Part shown: positions 16,425 through 24,598 of the stretch, in pieces
How positions within the stretch are numbered: the stretch's first letter is position 1
How the letters are laid out: each line of letters begins with the position of its first letter
Source: Fulvivirga imtechensis AK7
Lineage (GTDB): Bacteria > Bacteroidota > Bacteroidia > Cytophagales > Cyclobacteriaceae
Length of the DNA stretch: 35,755 bases
Direction of reading: 5' to 3'
Assembly (NCBI RefSeq): GCF_000331535.1
Contig: NZ_AMZN01000082.1
Coordinates: 1-35,755, forward strand
The notes under the pieces: model-generated
What the model was told of the DNA's origin: nothing
The model's database searches: none
The model's input: the letters and a program-made list of their open reading frames with translations, nothing else
Program-made: the position numbers and the translations under genes

Positions 16425-17947
16425 TGAGCAACAACGTCAAATATCTCAAGCGTTTCTCTGCCTTTGGTGAGTCGATCAAAGCCGCCACACCGGACCAGAA
16501 GGCAAAAGAAACTCATGCAGAAAAGGAAGTCAGGAAAAAGCGCCTACTCAACAACTTTGAAGAGTTCTGTTACTACTACTTCCCCAAAGTAGCTAAAGCA
16601 AAGTTTGCCAAGTGGCACAGGAAGTACACCCGTCACATGATCGAGAACGACAGATCTATAGCCGCCATCATGGTGGCCAGGGATCAGGCTAAGTCTTCAG
16701 TTACTGACATGCTTGATGTATTCCTATACCTCAAAGGAGAGATACGTTCCATGGCGCTGTTTAGCCACACGGAGACGCAGGCAAAGCTATTACTCAAGTC
16801 TATCAAGACAGCCCTGGAGAAAAACCAGCGCATCATTAACGACTTTGGTATACAGAAGGGCGCACGCTGGCAGGATGAATGGTTCATCACCAAGAACGGT
16901 GCATCCTTCCGGGCGTTTGGTGCCGGGCAAAATCCGCGTGGTGGCAAGGATGATGAGGAAGCTACCAGGTTTGACCGCCTCAGGTTTGACGACTTTGACG
17001 ATCCCGAGGTATGCCGTAATCCTACCAGGTTAGACCAGCACTGGAAGTATGTGCAGGGTGACTGTTTTGGCGCTCTGCATATCTCTGGCAAATACCGCAT
17101 TACATTCCTGAACAATAAGATTGATGAGGACTGTATCATCCAGCGTGCTTACGACCTTGTTAAGGATAAACCGGGAGGCCTCAGGTTAAAGGTCAACCTC
17201 CTGGACAAAGATGGTAACCCTACATGGCCCGAGGCATATACTAAAGAGCAGTGCCAGGAGATGATCAACCTGATGGAGGATGAAGCTGACACGGAGTACT
17301 TTAACAATCCCTCGATCAAAGGCAAAGAGTTCCAAAAACTCTGGTTCATATTTGCCAAGCTGCCACCCCTAAGAACTTACCGGTACCTGATCAGCTACCT
17401 GGACGGTGGCTTTAAAAAGTCAGAGTACTCCGATACTAAATGTCTCGTTTTGATCGGCCTGATGAACGGAGAGTATCACATCAGGAAGGTTTACCTTACG
17501 AATGCCTCCAAAAATGAACAAGTGGCCTGGCATTACGACCTTGACGAATTCCTTAAAAAGAATAACGCTACAGCTCAAATGTGGATGGAAGAGGTATTTC
17601 TCTTAGATATGCTATATGAAAATTTTGCTGATGCCGCTTCTCCTGAAAATTACGGTTACCAAATTCCTATTAAAGGAGATAAGAGGCAGAAGCCCGATAA
17701 AGATTTACGTATAGCAGCCACAGCCGGTAACTATGAGCGCAAGAAAGTAATCTTTGATGAATCTCTGAAGGATGACCCAGACACAAAGCGCCTGATTAGT
17801 CAGTACCTCAGGTTTCGGGTAGGTTCTAAAACCAAGAAGGATGGACCTGATGCTGTAGAGGGTGCGATGTTCAAACTGAAGGAAATGGTATTTACGTCAC
17901 AACCGCCAGAAACAGGTACAAGAACCAGAAGTAACAAAATGTATTAA
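16424..17947 (+). CDS. Large terminase subunit (Mu gp28-like)
   Basis: The 507-residue protein has the two-domain terminase layout. The ATPase part carries an atypical Walker A (ARDQAKSS, about 85-92), a Walker B (RLRFDDFDD, about 185-193) and the coupling region after it. The RNase H-like nuclease part starts around 310 with ISYLDGGFKKSEYSDTK, where the first acidic residue of the active site is expected, and has a later DAVEGA motif near residue 482. It pumps DNA into the prohead and cuts it. In transposable phages it packages integrated copies with flanking host DNA. Confidence 0.92.
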   Translation: MSNNVKYLKRFSAFGESIKAATPDQKAKETHAEKEVRKKRLLNNFEEFCYYYFPKVAKAKFAKWHRKYTRHMIENDRSIAAIMVARDQAKSSVTDMLDVFLYLKGEIRSMALFSHTETQAKLLLKSIKTALEKNQRIINDFGIQKGARWQDEWFITKNGASFRAFGAGQNPRGGKDDEEATRFDRLRFDDFDDPEVCRNPTRLDQHWKYVQGDCFGALHISGKYRITFLNNKIDEDCIIQRAYDLVKDKPGGLRLKVNLLDKDGNPTWPEAYTKEQCQEMINLMEDEADTEYFNNPSIKGKEFQKLWFIFAKLPPLRTYRYLISYLDGGFKKSEYSDTKCLVLIGLMNGEYHIRKVYLTNASKNEQVAWHYDLDEFLKKNNATAQMWMEEVFLLDMLYENFADAASPENYGYQIPIKGDKRQKPDKDLRIAATAGNYERKKVIFDESLKDDPDTKRLISQYLRFRVGSKTKKDGPDAVEGAMFKLKEMVFTSQPPETGTRTRSNKMY

Positions 17948-17959
17948 GCCCCTTTGCAT

Positions 17960-18376
17960 ATGTTTTTAACACAACAAGACTATCAGGATCACGTACAGGC
18001 CGATGTGCTTAATAAGGTGATCAACGCAGATCTAACAATCCGAACACAGACAGAGCTAAAAGTGCAATCTTTGATTGAAAGCTACTTGAATGTTAGGTAT
18101 GATATATCAAGGATCTTCAATAAGTCAGGCTCAGCCAGAAATCAAACTGTGCTGATGTACATGGTTGACATGGTTGTATACAGGGTATACTCCAGGGTTG
18201 CACCATCTCAGGTCCCCCAGCATGTCAATGATAAGTATACCGATGCGCTTAACTGGTTGAAGATGGTGGCAGCCGGAAAACTGGAGCCTGACCTCCCCAA
18301 ACCGGCAGGTGACTCCGAAGGTAGCAAATTCAATGTAAAGTACGGATCTGAAAGAAAAAGAAATCCATACTACTGA
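17960..18376 (+). CDS. Head-tail connector protein, DUF1320 / Mu gp36-like
   Basis: The 138-residue protein begins with the typical FLTQQDYQDHV and has a helical middle (MVDMVVYRVYSRVAPSQVP) followed by a Lys/Asp/Pro tail, resembling the DUF1320 family that includes Mu gp36. These proteins sit at the head-tail interface. I took the ATG at 17960 rather than the TTG two codons upstream. It stands between the large terminase and portal genes. The match to the family is by eye. Confidence 0.8.
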   Translation: MFLTQQDYQDHVQADVLNKVINADLTIRTQTELKVQSLIESYLNVRYDISRIFNKSGSARNQTVLMYMVDMVVYRVYSRVAPSQVPQHVNDKYTDALNWLKMVAAGKLEPDLPKPAGDSEGSKFNVKYGSERKRNPYY

Positions 18377-18469
18377 TGCACAACACAAAAATAATCGCTA
18401 GGGTATTTAAGAGCGTTTAAGAGCGACTTTATAAACATAACCCTGCAATGACCCTAAACAACTACTTAA

Positions 18470-19681
18470 ATGGCTAAAAAGGAAAAGAAACAAAAAGCCC
18501 AGACTGACCCTGAGATAGTGATCAATCAGATCAACGTTGGGCAGCTACAGCGTGGTAACCAAGACATACAAAAATGGATTTCAAATGTGAAGAGCGCTGA
18601 GCGGGTACAAAACCCCTACAGAAAACCACTGCTTGACACTTACCACGATCTGAGTATTGACCTACACCTTGACATGGTAATAAGTAAGAGAGTTCGAGCC
18701 GTTAAAACATGTCCTTTTGAGTGGGAAGATCTGGAGGTGGATGTGATCAGAGAAAACTTCAGATCGCCCTGGTTTTTCGAGTATATGGAGAATATAATGG
18801 ATTTTGTATTTCAAGGGCATAACGTGATTGAGCACGTCTTTGAAAACGGATTGATAGTTGATACTGAAATAATACCCAGACAAAATATCTACCCCAAGGA
18901 GGGGATCATCACAAAGGAGATGTGGGGATCAAAAGAAAAGGGTTGGAATTACCGAGAGGAACCATACAAGTACTACATGCTTGAAATTGGAAAACCTAAA
19001 GACCTGGGCCTGTACGCAAAGATTGCACCCTATGTATTACTGAAAAGGGGCAACTTGGCAGATTACAGCCGTTTCAACGAGATGTTTGGCATGCCGCTAA
19101 GGTGGTATGAATACGATCCACACGATCCCGGTGCTAGGGAGGAAGTAACCAAACAGGCAAAGGCTCAGGGAGCGGCTGCTTATGTGGTTGTACCAAAAGG
19201 CACCTCTGTCAATTTTCATGAAGCCAACCAGTCAGGAGCCAGCACCACCTATAAAGACCTGCACCAAATCCTTAACGATGAGATAACAATAGGTGTGTTA
19301 GGTCAGAAGCTAACAACCAGCAGTGAGGGCAAAGGATCTTACGCACTTGGATCAGTACATCAGGAAGTAGAGAAGTCCGTAAACCTGGAGGACCGGCTTA
19401 TGGTAGAGTATATCCTCAACTATCCATTTAAAAACAACATACTGATACCTCATGGCTATCCTGTTGAAGGTCACCATGGCCGTTTTATCGTAAGTGAAGA
19501 ACTTCCAAAAGATAAGAAGGCAGATATATGGCTTAAAATGGAGCAACGTATCCCTATTGCCGCTGAAGACTTTTACAATGAGTTTGGAGTACCTCACCCT
19601 GACGAAGCTGCCATAAAGCTTTGGACCGAACGTAAAAAGCTAATGCAGCCCGGAGGTGCTGCACCTGAGCCGGGAAAGTGA
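18470..19681 (+). CDS. Portal protein (DUF935, Mu gp29-like)
   Basis: The 403-residue protein shows the DUF935 landmarks: NEMFGMPLRWYEYDP in the middle, and LGQKLTTSSEGKGSYALG followed by VHQEV near 283-310. DUF935 proteins are the portals of Mu-like phages, forming the ring through which DNA enters and leaves the head. The N-terminus is highly charged (KKEKKQKAQTD). The gene is preceded by a 93-bp gap containing a TTTAAGAGCG direct repeat, and its end overlaps the gpF-like gene by 4 bp (GTGA). Confidence 0.93.
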   Translation: MAKKEKKQKAQTDPEIVINQINVGQLQRGNQDIQKWISNVKSAERVQNPYRKPLLDTYHDLSIDLHLDMVISKRVRAVKTCPFEWEDLEVDVIRENFRSPWFFEYMENIMDFVFQGHNVIEHVFENGLIVDTEIIPRQNIYPKEGIITKEMWGSKEKGWNYREEPYKYYMLEIGKPKDLGLYAKIAPYVLLKRGNLADYSRFNEMFGMPLRWYEYDPHDPGAREEVTKQAKAQGAAAYVVVPKGTSVNFHEANQSGASTTYKDLHQILNDEITIGVLGQKLTTSSEGKGSYALGSVHQEVEKSVNLEDRLMVEYILNYPFKNNILIPHGYPVEGHHGRFIVSEELPKDKKADIWLKMEQRIPIAAEDFYNEFGVPHPDEAAIKLWTERKKLMQPGGAAPEPGK

Positions 19682-20553
19682 AAGATCAGAATGAGCTTTC
19701 ATCCCGGACCCGTTCCGGGATCTCGTTGATCGAGCAGCTTAAGAACCTTTACACCCCACGCTGCAACCATGCCCAGGAGCAGCACCGGGAGATCAAGCTC
19801 TCATACCAGGACGATCTACTGGAGATCATAGACCGGCTGATAGAAAAGATCTACAGTGGCGAGACGGTCACGGTTGACCAGGAGCTGTACGAGCTTACAG
19901 CCAATGAACTGTTTGAATCTGTAGAACGCGGATTTGGTACCACACTCAAAGTGGCTGAAGGTGCTGACCTGGAGATGCTGCGCAAGCTCAGGGAGAATAT
20001 ATATGTTTTCTCAGGCTTCAAGACTTACAACATGTTACAGGAGGCCTCAGCCCTACTACTCGATGAGAACGGTGCACGTAGAACATTTGCCCAGTTCAGG
20101 GATGAGATCCTCAAGCTCAACCAGGAGTACAATGTCAACTTTCTGAGAGCTGAGTACAACCACGCCACAGCCTCCAGCCGTATGGCGGCCAAGTGGACGC
20201 AGATCCTCAGCCAGGCAGACGCCTTGCCACTACTCCAGTACATAACTGCCGGTGACTCCAGGGTAAGAGAGAGCCACCGGCCACTGGATAAAGTCATACT
20301 GCCGGTAACGCATCCATTCTGGAATAGCTACATGCCACCTAACGATTGGGGATGCCGCTGCACAGTGCGACAACTGGCAGAGGGAGAACGCACCAGGCCT
20401 CAGGACATACCAGAGCCACAGCTCAAAGAGATGTTCCTGGGCAATCCGGGTAAAGACGGGGTAATATTCCCCCGGACACACCCATACTACAACATCGCCA
20501 ACCAGGACGATGCAGACAATAATTTCGGTTTAAACATTCCTATATATGAGTAG
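19678..20553 (+). CDS. Head morphogenesis protein (Mu gpF-like)
   Basis: The 291-residue protein has the C-terminal phage Mu protein F-like domain. SRVRESHRPLDKVILPVTHP is followed by FWNSYMPPNDWGCRC, with the conserved His, Trp and Cys residues of the family. GpF is a minor head protein needed for head completion. Translation starts at a GTG that overlaps the portal stop. The order portal then gpF is the same as in Mu and D3112. Confidence is high because the WGCRC motif is distinctive. Confidence 0.92.
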   Translation: MKDQNELSSRTRSGISLIEQLKNLYTPRCNHAQEQHREIKLSYQDDLLEIIDRLIEKIYSGETVTVDQELYELTANELFESVERGFGTTLKVAEGADLEMLRKLRENIYVFSGFKTYNMLQEASALLLDENGARRTFAQFRDEILKLNQEYNVNFLRAEYNHATASSRMAAKWTQILSQADALPLLQYITAGDSRVRESHRPLDKVILPVTHPFWNSYMPPNDWGCRCTVRQLAEGERTRPQDIPEPQLKEMFLGNPGKDGVIFPRTHPYYNIANQDDADNNFGLNIPIYE

Positions 20554-20779
20554 AATATCACATTGCCAGGCCTGCTACAACTTGAAGCACGGTATTAAAA
20601 CCAGGCTACCAGTTCCACACACTTGCGAACAGGCAACAGAGCCGGTAGTAATAAAATGTCGCTGTGATTGTCACAAGCATCCTGGATGCTACAGGATGCC
20701 ATGTTCAGTATGCGGCCACGATGATAATGACGGCACCTTTATTGGTGGTGTAGTAAACGGACATTGGGAAAAGATATAG
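20546..20779 (+). CDS. Small Cys/His-rich protein, likely zinc-binding
   Basis: This 77-residue protein has ten Cys and several His arranged in close pairs (CQAC near 7-10, CRCDCHKHPGC in the middle, CSVC towards the end), which suggests two small zinc knuckles. Its start overlaps the gpF-like stop by 8 bp, and it ends 3 bp before the gpG-like gene, so it is made with the head proteins. I do not recognise a family. A role in DNA or RNA binding, or as a head-assembly factor, is possible but unsupported. Confidence 0.75.
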   Translation: MSRISHCQACYNLKHGIKTRLPVPHTCEQATEPVVIKCRCDCHKHPGCYRMPCSVCGHDDNDGTFIGGVVNGHWEKI

Positions 20780-20782
20780 CCG

Positions 20783-21253
20783 ATGCCACACTACAAAGTA
20801 GTCATAAGACGCCTGGAGGCATTAAAGGCAGAGCTGCCGATCATCGTAGCGAATGAGATGGTAAACCATGCCATCGACAACATACGCGCGGGAAGCTGGG
20901 ACGGCAGGCCGTGGCCTGCAAGGAAGGCCTTTGCACCCCGAAACCGTGGCCGCGGTCTGCTCATAGATACCGGTGACGGCCTCAGATCAATTGCATCAAA
21001 AATACAAAAACCCTACGTTTTGCTGAAGATGGAGGACTACATGGCCGCGCATAATGAAGGCGCTGACATCAACGTAACGCAGAACGTAAGGAGCCACACC
21101 AGGCGGAGAGCTGGCCGGTCAATGCAGGTAAGAGCGCACTCACGTAATATGAACTTCAAGCTACCACAAAGGCAGTTTGCCGGTGAGAGTAAGGTACTGA
21201 GTGAAAACATTAGGAAAGTATTTGAGAAACGCTTCAGGCGAGTATTCACATAA
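20783..21253 (+). CDS. Virion morphogenesis protein (Mu gpG-like)
   Basis: The 156-residue, strongly basic protein resembles the phage virion morphogenesis family (Mu gpG, P2 gpS). It has an N-terminal helix, then the segment DGRPWPARK, a GDGLRSI turn and a C-terminal QRQFAGES followed by a helix. These proteins take part in tail completion and joining to the head. Its position after gpF matches Mu. The many Arg residues in the middle (RSHTRRRAGRSMQVRAHSR) suggest nucleic acid contact or an extended arm. Confidence 0.85.
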   Translation: MPHYKVVIRRLEALKAELPIIVANEMVNHAIDNIRAGSWDGRPWPARKAFAPRNRGRGLLIDTGDGLRSIASKIQKPYVLLKMEDYMAAHNEGADINVTQNVRSHTRRRAGRSMQVRAHSRNMNFKLPQRQFAGESKVLSENIRKVFEKRFRRVFT

Positions 21254-21264
21254 CATTTAACACT

Positions 21265-21750
21265 ATGTATCCAGAGAACATTATTTATAGCGCCATAGAG
21301 CAACGCATCACCGACAATGAGGCGTGGCTCACCGGGCTGGGAGGCACCGCTGTGGCAGACATCCAATGGTACAACAAGCAGTATGAAGAGCAGCAGAATG
21401 ATCTGCCCTGGTTGCGGCCTGCCGTGTTTATCGAGTTTGCGGAAATAGACTGGGTGCACCACACCGCATTCACTCAGAAATGTAATGTGCCTATAGCCTT
21501 GCATATCGTGCAGGATCTGTACGTAGATGGCAGGGACAGCTCCCCGCAGCTCAATGACTTTAAAACACAGCTGGATTACCCCTACATGATCAATGAACTT
21601 TTTGACGGCTGGAAGGGTTCAGGTACTTGTTTCAAGAGAATGAAGCTGGTAAGAACGCGCACCGACCATGACAACGACAACCTGATGGTGCATGTGTTTG
21701 TATATGAGTCGGAGGTAGTACTCAACAAGCTTAACAATCCACCGGATTAG
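21265..21750 (+). CDS. Tail terminator / neck-protein candidate
   Basis: The 161-residue acidic protein has an alpha/beta pattern (LRPAVFIEFAEIDW, CNVPIALHIVQDLYVDG, NLMVHVFVYESEVVL) that fits the lambda gpU or gp37-type tail terminator fold. It is the last gene of the rightward head-completion block, where terminators are usually found. No enzyme motif is seen. The start ATG lies 11 bp after the previous stop. Function is inferred from size, predicted fold and order. Confidence 0.75.
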   Translation: MYPENIIYSAIEQRITDNEAWLTGLGGTAVADIQWYNKQYEEQQNDLPWLRPAVFIEFAEIDWVHHTAFTQKCNVPIALHIVQDLYVDGRDSSPQLNDFKTQLDYPYMINELFDGWKGSGTCFKRMKLVRTRTDHDNDNLMVHVFVYESEVVLNKLNNPPD

Positions 21751-21801
21751 TGTTATATTTAAAGCCTTTTTAAAACTTCTTTAATCTTAAATTACAGAGC
21801 T

Positions 21802-21975
21802 ATGAAACGATTGATCTTATTCTTTTTCTTAATAGGGATGATAACCCTCTCCGCCTGTGATCCGGCCGGTGATGAAATTTTTGACGCTGGCAAACCTACT
21901 GTAGATACAGTGACAGGGGGTGGTGATGATGACGATGATGATGGTACCGCGCCACCTCCCGGAACAAATGGCTAG
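21802..21975 (+). CDS. Small lipoprotein with Asp-rich run
   Basis: A 57-residue product has a clear lipoprotein signal peptide (MKRLILFFFLIGMITLSAC, Cys19 after the lipobox). The mature peptide is only about 39 residues long, with the run GGGDDDDDDGT and a Pro-rich end. It lies after the tail-terminator candidate and before a terminator, so it is probably the last gene of that operon. Surface-exposed lipoproteins in late regions may act as Rz1-like outer-membrane spanins or in superinfection exclusion; the acidic run could bind calcium. The gene is short but the signal sequence is convincing. Confidence 0.75.
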   Translation: MKRLILFFFLIGMITLSACDPAGDEIFDAGKPTVDTVTGGGDDDDDDGTAPPPGTNG

Positions 21976-22006
21976 ACGTAAGTATTTTGGGCATATTATA
22001 CGATTT

Positions 22007-22033
22007 AAGGCAGCCGTACTTTGCTGCCTTTTC
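22007..22033 (+). terminator. Intrinsic terminator after the rightward head operon
   Basis: An 8-bp perfect stem (AAGGCAGC/GCTGCCTT) with an 8-nt loop is followed by TTC. It separates the head/lipoprotein operon from the TPR gene. The -7 box of the next promoter begins 5 bp after the stem. Confidence 0.75.
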
Positions 22034-22034
22034 G

Positions 22035-22042
22035 TATATTTG
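22035..22042 (+). promoter_or_regulatory. -7 box of the TPR gene promoter
   Basis: TATATTTG matches the Bacteroidota consensus TAnnTTTG exactly and lies 30 bp before the TPR gene start, directly after a terminator. No -33 TTG is seen at the normal spacing because that position falls inside the terminator hairpin. Confidence 0.55.
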
Positions 22043-22071
22043 ATTAGTATATTCTTATACCTAGCCTGATT

Positions 22072-23295
22072 ATGAAAATTTTGATGATGTTATACTGCAC
22101 TCTGTTGCCAGCCCTGGCTTCAGCTCAGTCATTTCAGCAATTATATGACAGTGCAGCCCGATTTTACAACAGTGATCCCACCAAAGCCGTAGAGCTGGGC
22201 AAGCAGGCGTTAAGCCTTGCAGAAACCGAGCAGGAGACAGCAAACGCAAACTTTATGATAGCAGCAAGCCACTACAACAGTAAAAACATGGCTGACGCTC
22301 TCATGTACTATTTTACAGCTTTACGTCAATATCAGGAGCTTAACGACCAGAAACACATAAGTGATGTAATGCTCAACATAGCGGTGATCTTCAAACAATG
22401 CTACGCATACGACAAGGCTATTGACATCTACAAGCAGGTAGCGGAGCTGAAGCATGATTTGGGTGATCAGTTCCTCCTGGCTGAAACGTACCGAAACATG
22501 GCTAAGGTCTATCGCCTGAAAGCCGACTACGATTCAGCTGCGCTTTACAACACCAAGGCACTGGATATATACCTTGAGCTTAATGATAAGAAAAGCCAGT
22601 CCGTCATTTACAACGAGCTAGGTATACTACACAAAGAAACTCACCGGTACGACACCGCAATTGATTACTATTTCAGGGCGCTACATATAGTTGAAGGCAC
22701 CAAAGCAGAAGCTTCCAGGCGAGCCAAGACTTACAACAATGCCGGTAATGCTTACCTGGGCAAAAAGGACTACGAACGAGCACGGCACTACCTACTCCTG
22801 AGCCTGGACATGAAGGATGCAGAAAACCCGGATGAGTCAACAGTGAGGACGCTGAATAACCTGGCAGAAACCTTCCAAAACATGAACCAGACCGACAGCG
22901 CTATATACTACCTGGAGCTAGCAACCGCTACCACTGACACCACCAGCACAGAAGCACTACGCACCAGGGAGATGCTGGCCGACATCTACAAGGGCACCGG
23001 CAACACCGAAAAGGCTATGCTGGCCTACGAGCAGATACACCAGTACGCCCGCAGCATGGCACACCTACAGCAAAACAACGACCGCCTGTACAATTTCTAC
23101 CAGGTGCAGTCTGTACTTTATGAGATCCAGAAAATTGAGCAGGAAGAGAACGCCAGAAAAGAGCGGATGATCACCCTTGCCATCGTTGGCTTGTCTGTGT
23201 TAGTTGTGGGTCTGATCTTCCTGGGCATATACCGCTCATACCGCAAACGGAAGATCTACAAAAAGGCGATAGTAGACGAGCTTAAGAAACTATAG
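22072..23295 (+). CDS. Secreted-domain TPR membrane protein, likely lysogenic-conversion (moron) gene
   Basis: The 407-residue protein has a signal peptide (about 1-18), roughly eight TPR repeats (about 20-345; for example AIDIYKQVAELKHDLGDQFL), a single transmembrane helix (about 364-384, LAIVGLSVLVVGLIFLGIY) and a short basic cytoplasmic tail ending KKAIVDELKKL. This is the sensor half of the TPR histidine kinases and TPR-HTH regulators of Bacteroidota, cut off where the output domain would begin. It has its own promoter box and lies between a terminator and the repressor gene, overlapping the latter's end by 6 bp, so it can be expressed in the lysogen. Possible roles are host signalling interference or superinfection exclusion. 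Confidence 0.88.
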   Translation: MKILMMLYCTLLPALASAQSFQQLYDSAARFYNSDPTKAVELGKQALSLAETEQETANANFMIAASHYNSKNMADALMYYFTALRQYQELNDQKHISDVMLNIAVIFKQCYAYDKAIDIYKQVAELKHDLGDQFLLAETYRNMAKVYRLKADYDSAALYNTKALDIYLELNDKKSQSVIYNELGILHKETHRYDTAIDYYFRALHIVEGTKAEASRRAKTYNNAGNAYLGKKDYERARHYLLLSLDMKDAENPDESTVRTLNNLAETFQNMNQTDSAIYYLELATATTDTTSTEALRTREMLADIYKGTGNTEKAMLAYEQIHQYARSMAHLQQNNDRLYNFYQVQSVLYEIQKIEQEENARKERMITLAIVGLSVLVVGLIFLGIYRSYRKRKIYKKAIVDELKKL

Positions 23296-23763
23296 CAGCC
23301 TGTCTATTTTATTAGCCAGCCTCTCCTTATCTTCATAGAGTTTAAGCAGCTTATTCTTTAGCTCCACATTCTCCCGGCTCAGATCGTTAATAGCCTGCTC
23401 TATCAGGCCTATCAGGTGCGCCTGTCGCGCATCAGCCGCCATACCTTTTAGCTCCTTTATTGCATCACTTGTAGTCTGGCTTTTTGTCATATACACTACA
23501 AACTCCTCAGCCACGTGAGCATACACAGTTTCCTCGTTACTCAGTAGCATTTCACCAGATCCCTTAAACAACCAGGTAGGATTAAGGTCTGGATATTCAG
23601 AGAATATTTTCTCTAATTTATCAGTACCGATAGAAGATTTACTCTTTAGCGCCTTACCTATAGAACCATGACTCAGGCCCACCAAACCCTCGAAAGAAGT
23701 AGGTTTTAAGCCCAAATACTCAATAAATGAACGCAGGCGATCCTGCCAGGTGTGTTGGTTCAT
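23290..23763 (-). CDS. Phage repressor, helix-turn-helix (CI/c-like)
   Basis: The 157-residue protein has an N-terminal helix-turn-helix (about 7-60) that includes FEGLVGLSHGSIGKALKSK, followed by the sentence-like PTWLFKGSGEMLL typical of Bacteroidota phage repressors, then a coiled coil (about 110-155). There is no LexA-like peptidase domain, so induction would not be by self-cleavage. It is divergent from the early operon across two palindromes and is the likely keeper of lysogeny. A perfect -7 box (TACTTTTG) ends 5 bp before the ATG, so the transcript could be nearly leaderless. Confidence 0.85.
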   Translation of the reverse strand: MNQHTWQDRLRSFIEYLGLKPTSFEGLVGLSHGSIGKALKSKSSIGTDKLEKIFSEYPDLNPTWLFKGSGEMLLSNEETVYAHVAEEFVVYMTKSQTTSDAIKELKGMAADARQAHLIGLIEQAINDLSRENVELKNKLLKLYEDKERLANKIDRLL

Positions 23764-23848
23764 AGTGTCAAAAGTAGAAAATTTTCTCCATAGACATTGT
23801 TAAAAGAGAAAATTTTCTCTATTATTGTTCTTGTAATCACAGTCAAAT
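23764..23848. promoter_or_regulatory. Lysis-lysogeny switch: two palindromic operators and divergent promoters
   Basis: GAAAATTTTC occurs twice, at 23777-23786 and 23808-23817, 31 bp apart centre to centre (three helical turns). The second lies within the 16-bp perfect palindrome AGAGAAAATTTTCTCT (23805-23820). The early promoter has TTG at 23797-23799 and TATTATTG at 23820-23827 with a 20-bp spacer, so the second operator fills the spacer. The repressor -7 box TACTTTTG (minus strand, 23776-23769) abuts the first operator. In Mu such operators also act as the transpositional enhancer. Confidence 0.85.
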
Positions 23849-24106
23849 ATGAACAATAATTCCAAATTATCCGAACAAAAGCGGGAGCAACTCAAGCGCA
23901 AACTCAAGGAGAGTGATATCTCCAACAAAGAGTTAGCAGACCGCGCAGGAGTAACCACCAGGGCGGTGAGCTACTTCTTTTCAGGCCGCAGCTACAGCAG
24001 CAATATCCACAGCGCTGCCATTCAGCTACTCAACGAAAAGCTGAACGAGCAGATCTACAAAGTACAGTGCAATCATTCAGAAATCTTAAGACTACAATCA
24101 GCATGA
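23849..24106 (+). CDS. Cro/Ner-like early regulator
   Basis: The 85-residue protein contains a helix-turn-helix (about 25-50; SNKELADRAGVTTRAVSYFF) after a charged N-terminal helix. It is the first gene of the early operon, directly behind the operators and divergent from the repressor, the position of Ner in Mu and Cro in lambda. It probably binds the same palindromes to turn down repressor and early transcription. Size and location support this. It overlaps the next gene's ATG by 4 bp. Confidence 0.82.
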   Translation: MNNNSKLSEQKREQLKRKLKESDISNKELADRAGVTTRAVSYFFSGRSYSSNIHSAAIQLLNEKLNEQIYKVQCNHSEILRLQSA

Positions 24107-24315
24107 CAGATATGAGGACGAAAGCACACAGAGGACAGGTAGCGGAGTCTGCTATCACCTTACTAAGGACAGGAATAAGCAAAGTAAATAAGCACCTGAT
24201 ACTAGGAGCCTACGAAATAGTGGAAGCAGATGACTTTTCTTGGGATGACCTTGACGCCTTGTACCTGGAATGGGAGGACTTAGTTGATGAAGCTAACGAC
24301 ATCCTTTTCGAGTGA
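24103..24315 (+). CDS. Small early protein, unknown
   Basis: This is a 70-residue protein with a basic N-terminal helix (RTKAHRGQVAESAI) and a very acidic C-terminal half (VEADDFSWDDLDALYLEWEDL). The ATG at 24103 overlaps the previous stop as ATGA; a GTG 36 bp upstream in frame is less likely. It sits in the early operon between the Cro/Ner-like gene and a repeated 46-bp leader. The charge split is that of some DNA mimics or anti-host proteins, but nothing firm can be said. Confidence 0.7.
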   Translation: MTDMRTKAHRGQVAESAITLLRTGISKVNKHLILGAYEIVEADDFSWDDLDALYLEWEDLVDEANDILFE

Positions 24316-24358
24316 GATCTCAATACTTACATCTTAACATCAAATCTACATTATCATG
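24313..24358 (+). repeat. 46-bp leader repeat, copy 1
   Basis: The span from the TGA of one gene through the ATG of the next is 46 nt and closely matches a second 46-nt span at 24596-24641; both contain CTCAATACT, ATCTTA and CAAATCTAC in the same order. It may be a shared translation or processing signal, or a trace of local duplication. Confidence 0.7.
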
Positions 24359-24598
24359 GATCAAATAAATCTTAGCCAAGTAATCAGGTTTCTCAATAAC
24401 ATCAATATCAACAAGCTTGAGACCTTCTTAGACTGTCATTGCGAAAGTAGCCATTTGGCAAAGCACCTCATCTCAAAGCTGGAGGGCTTAGGAGCAAAAC
24501 ATGGCATGCTTAATTATCAAGCCATTGGAGAGTGGCTTACAGAGCTGGATCTACAAAGCAGAAAGCTAGTTAGTACTTACATAAAGCACTTCATGTGA
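24356..24598 (+). CDS. Small early protein, unknown
   Basis: The 80-residue, mainly helical protein (SQVIRFLNNININKLETFLD, then ESSHLAKHLISKLEGLG) has one CxC (DCHC). No motif is recognised. It is flanked on both sides by the duplicated 46-bp leader, so this gene and its leader may be a cassette unit. The predicted product is near neutral and cytoplasmic. Confidence 0.65.
   Translation: MDQINLSQVIRFLNNININKLETFLDCHCESSHLAKHLISKLEGLGAKHGMLNYQAIGEWLTELDLQSRKLVSTYIKHFM

Noticed and set aside
18377-18469. Promoter or regulatory element before the portal gene
   Set aside because: Only a short TTTAAGAGCG direct repeat is seen and no convincing -7 or -33 box; there is not enough for a feature.
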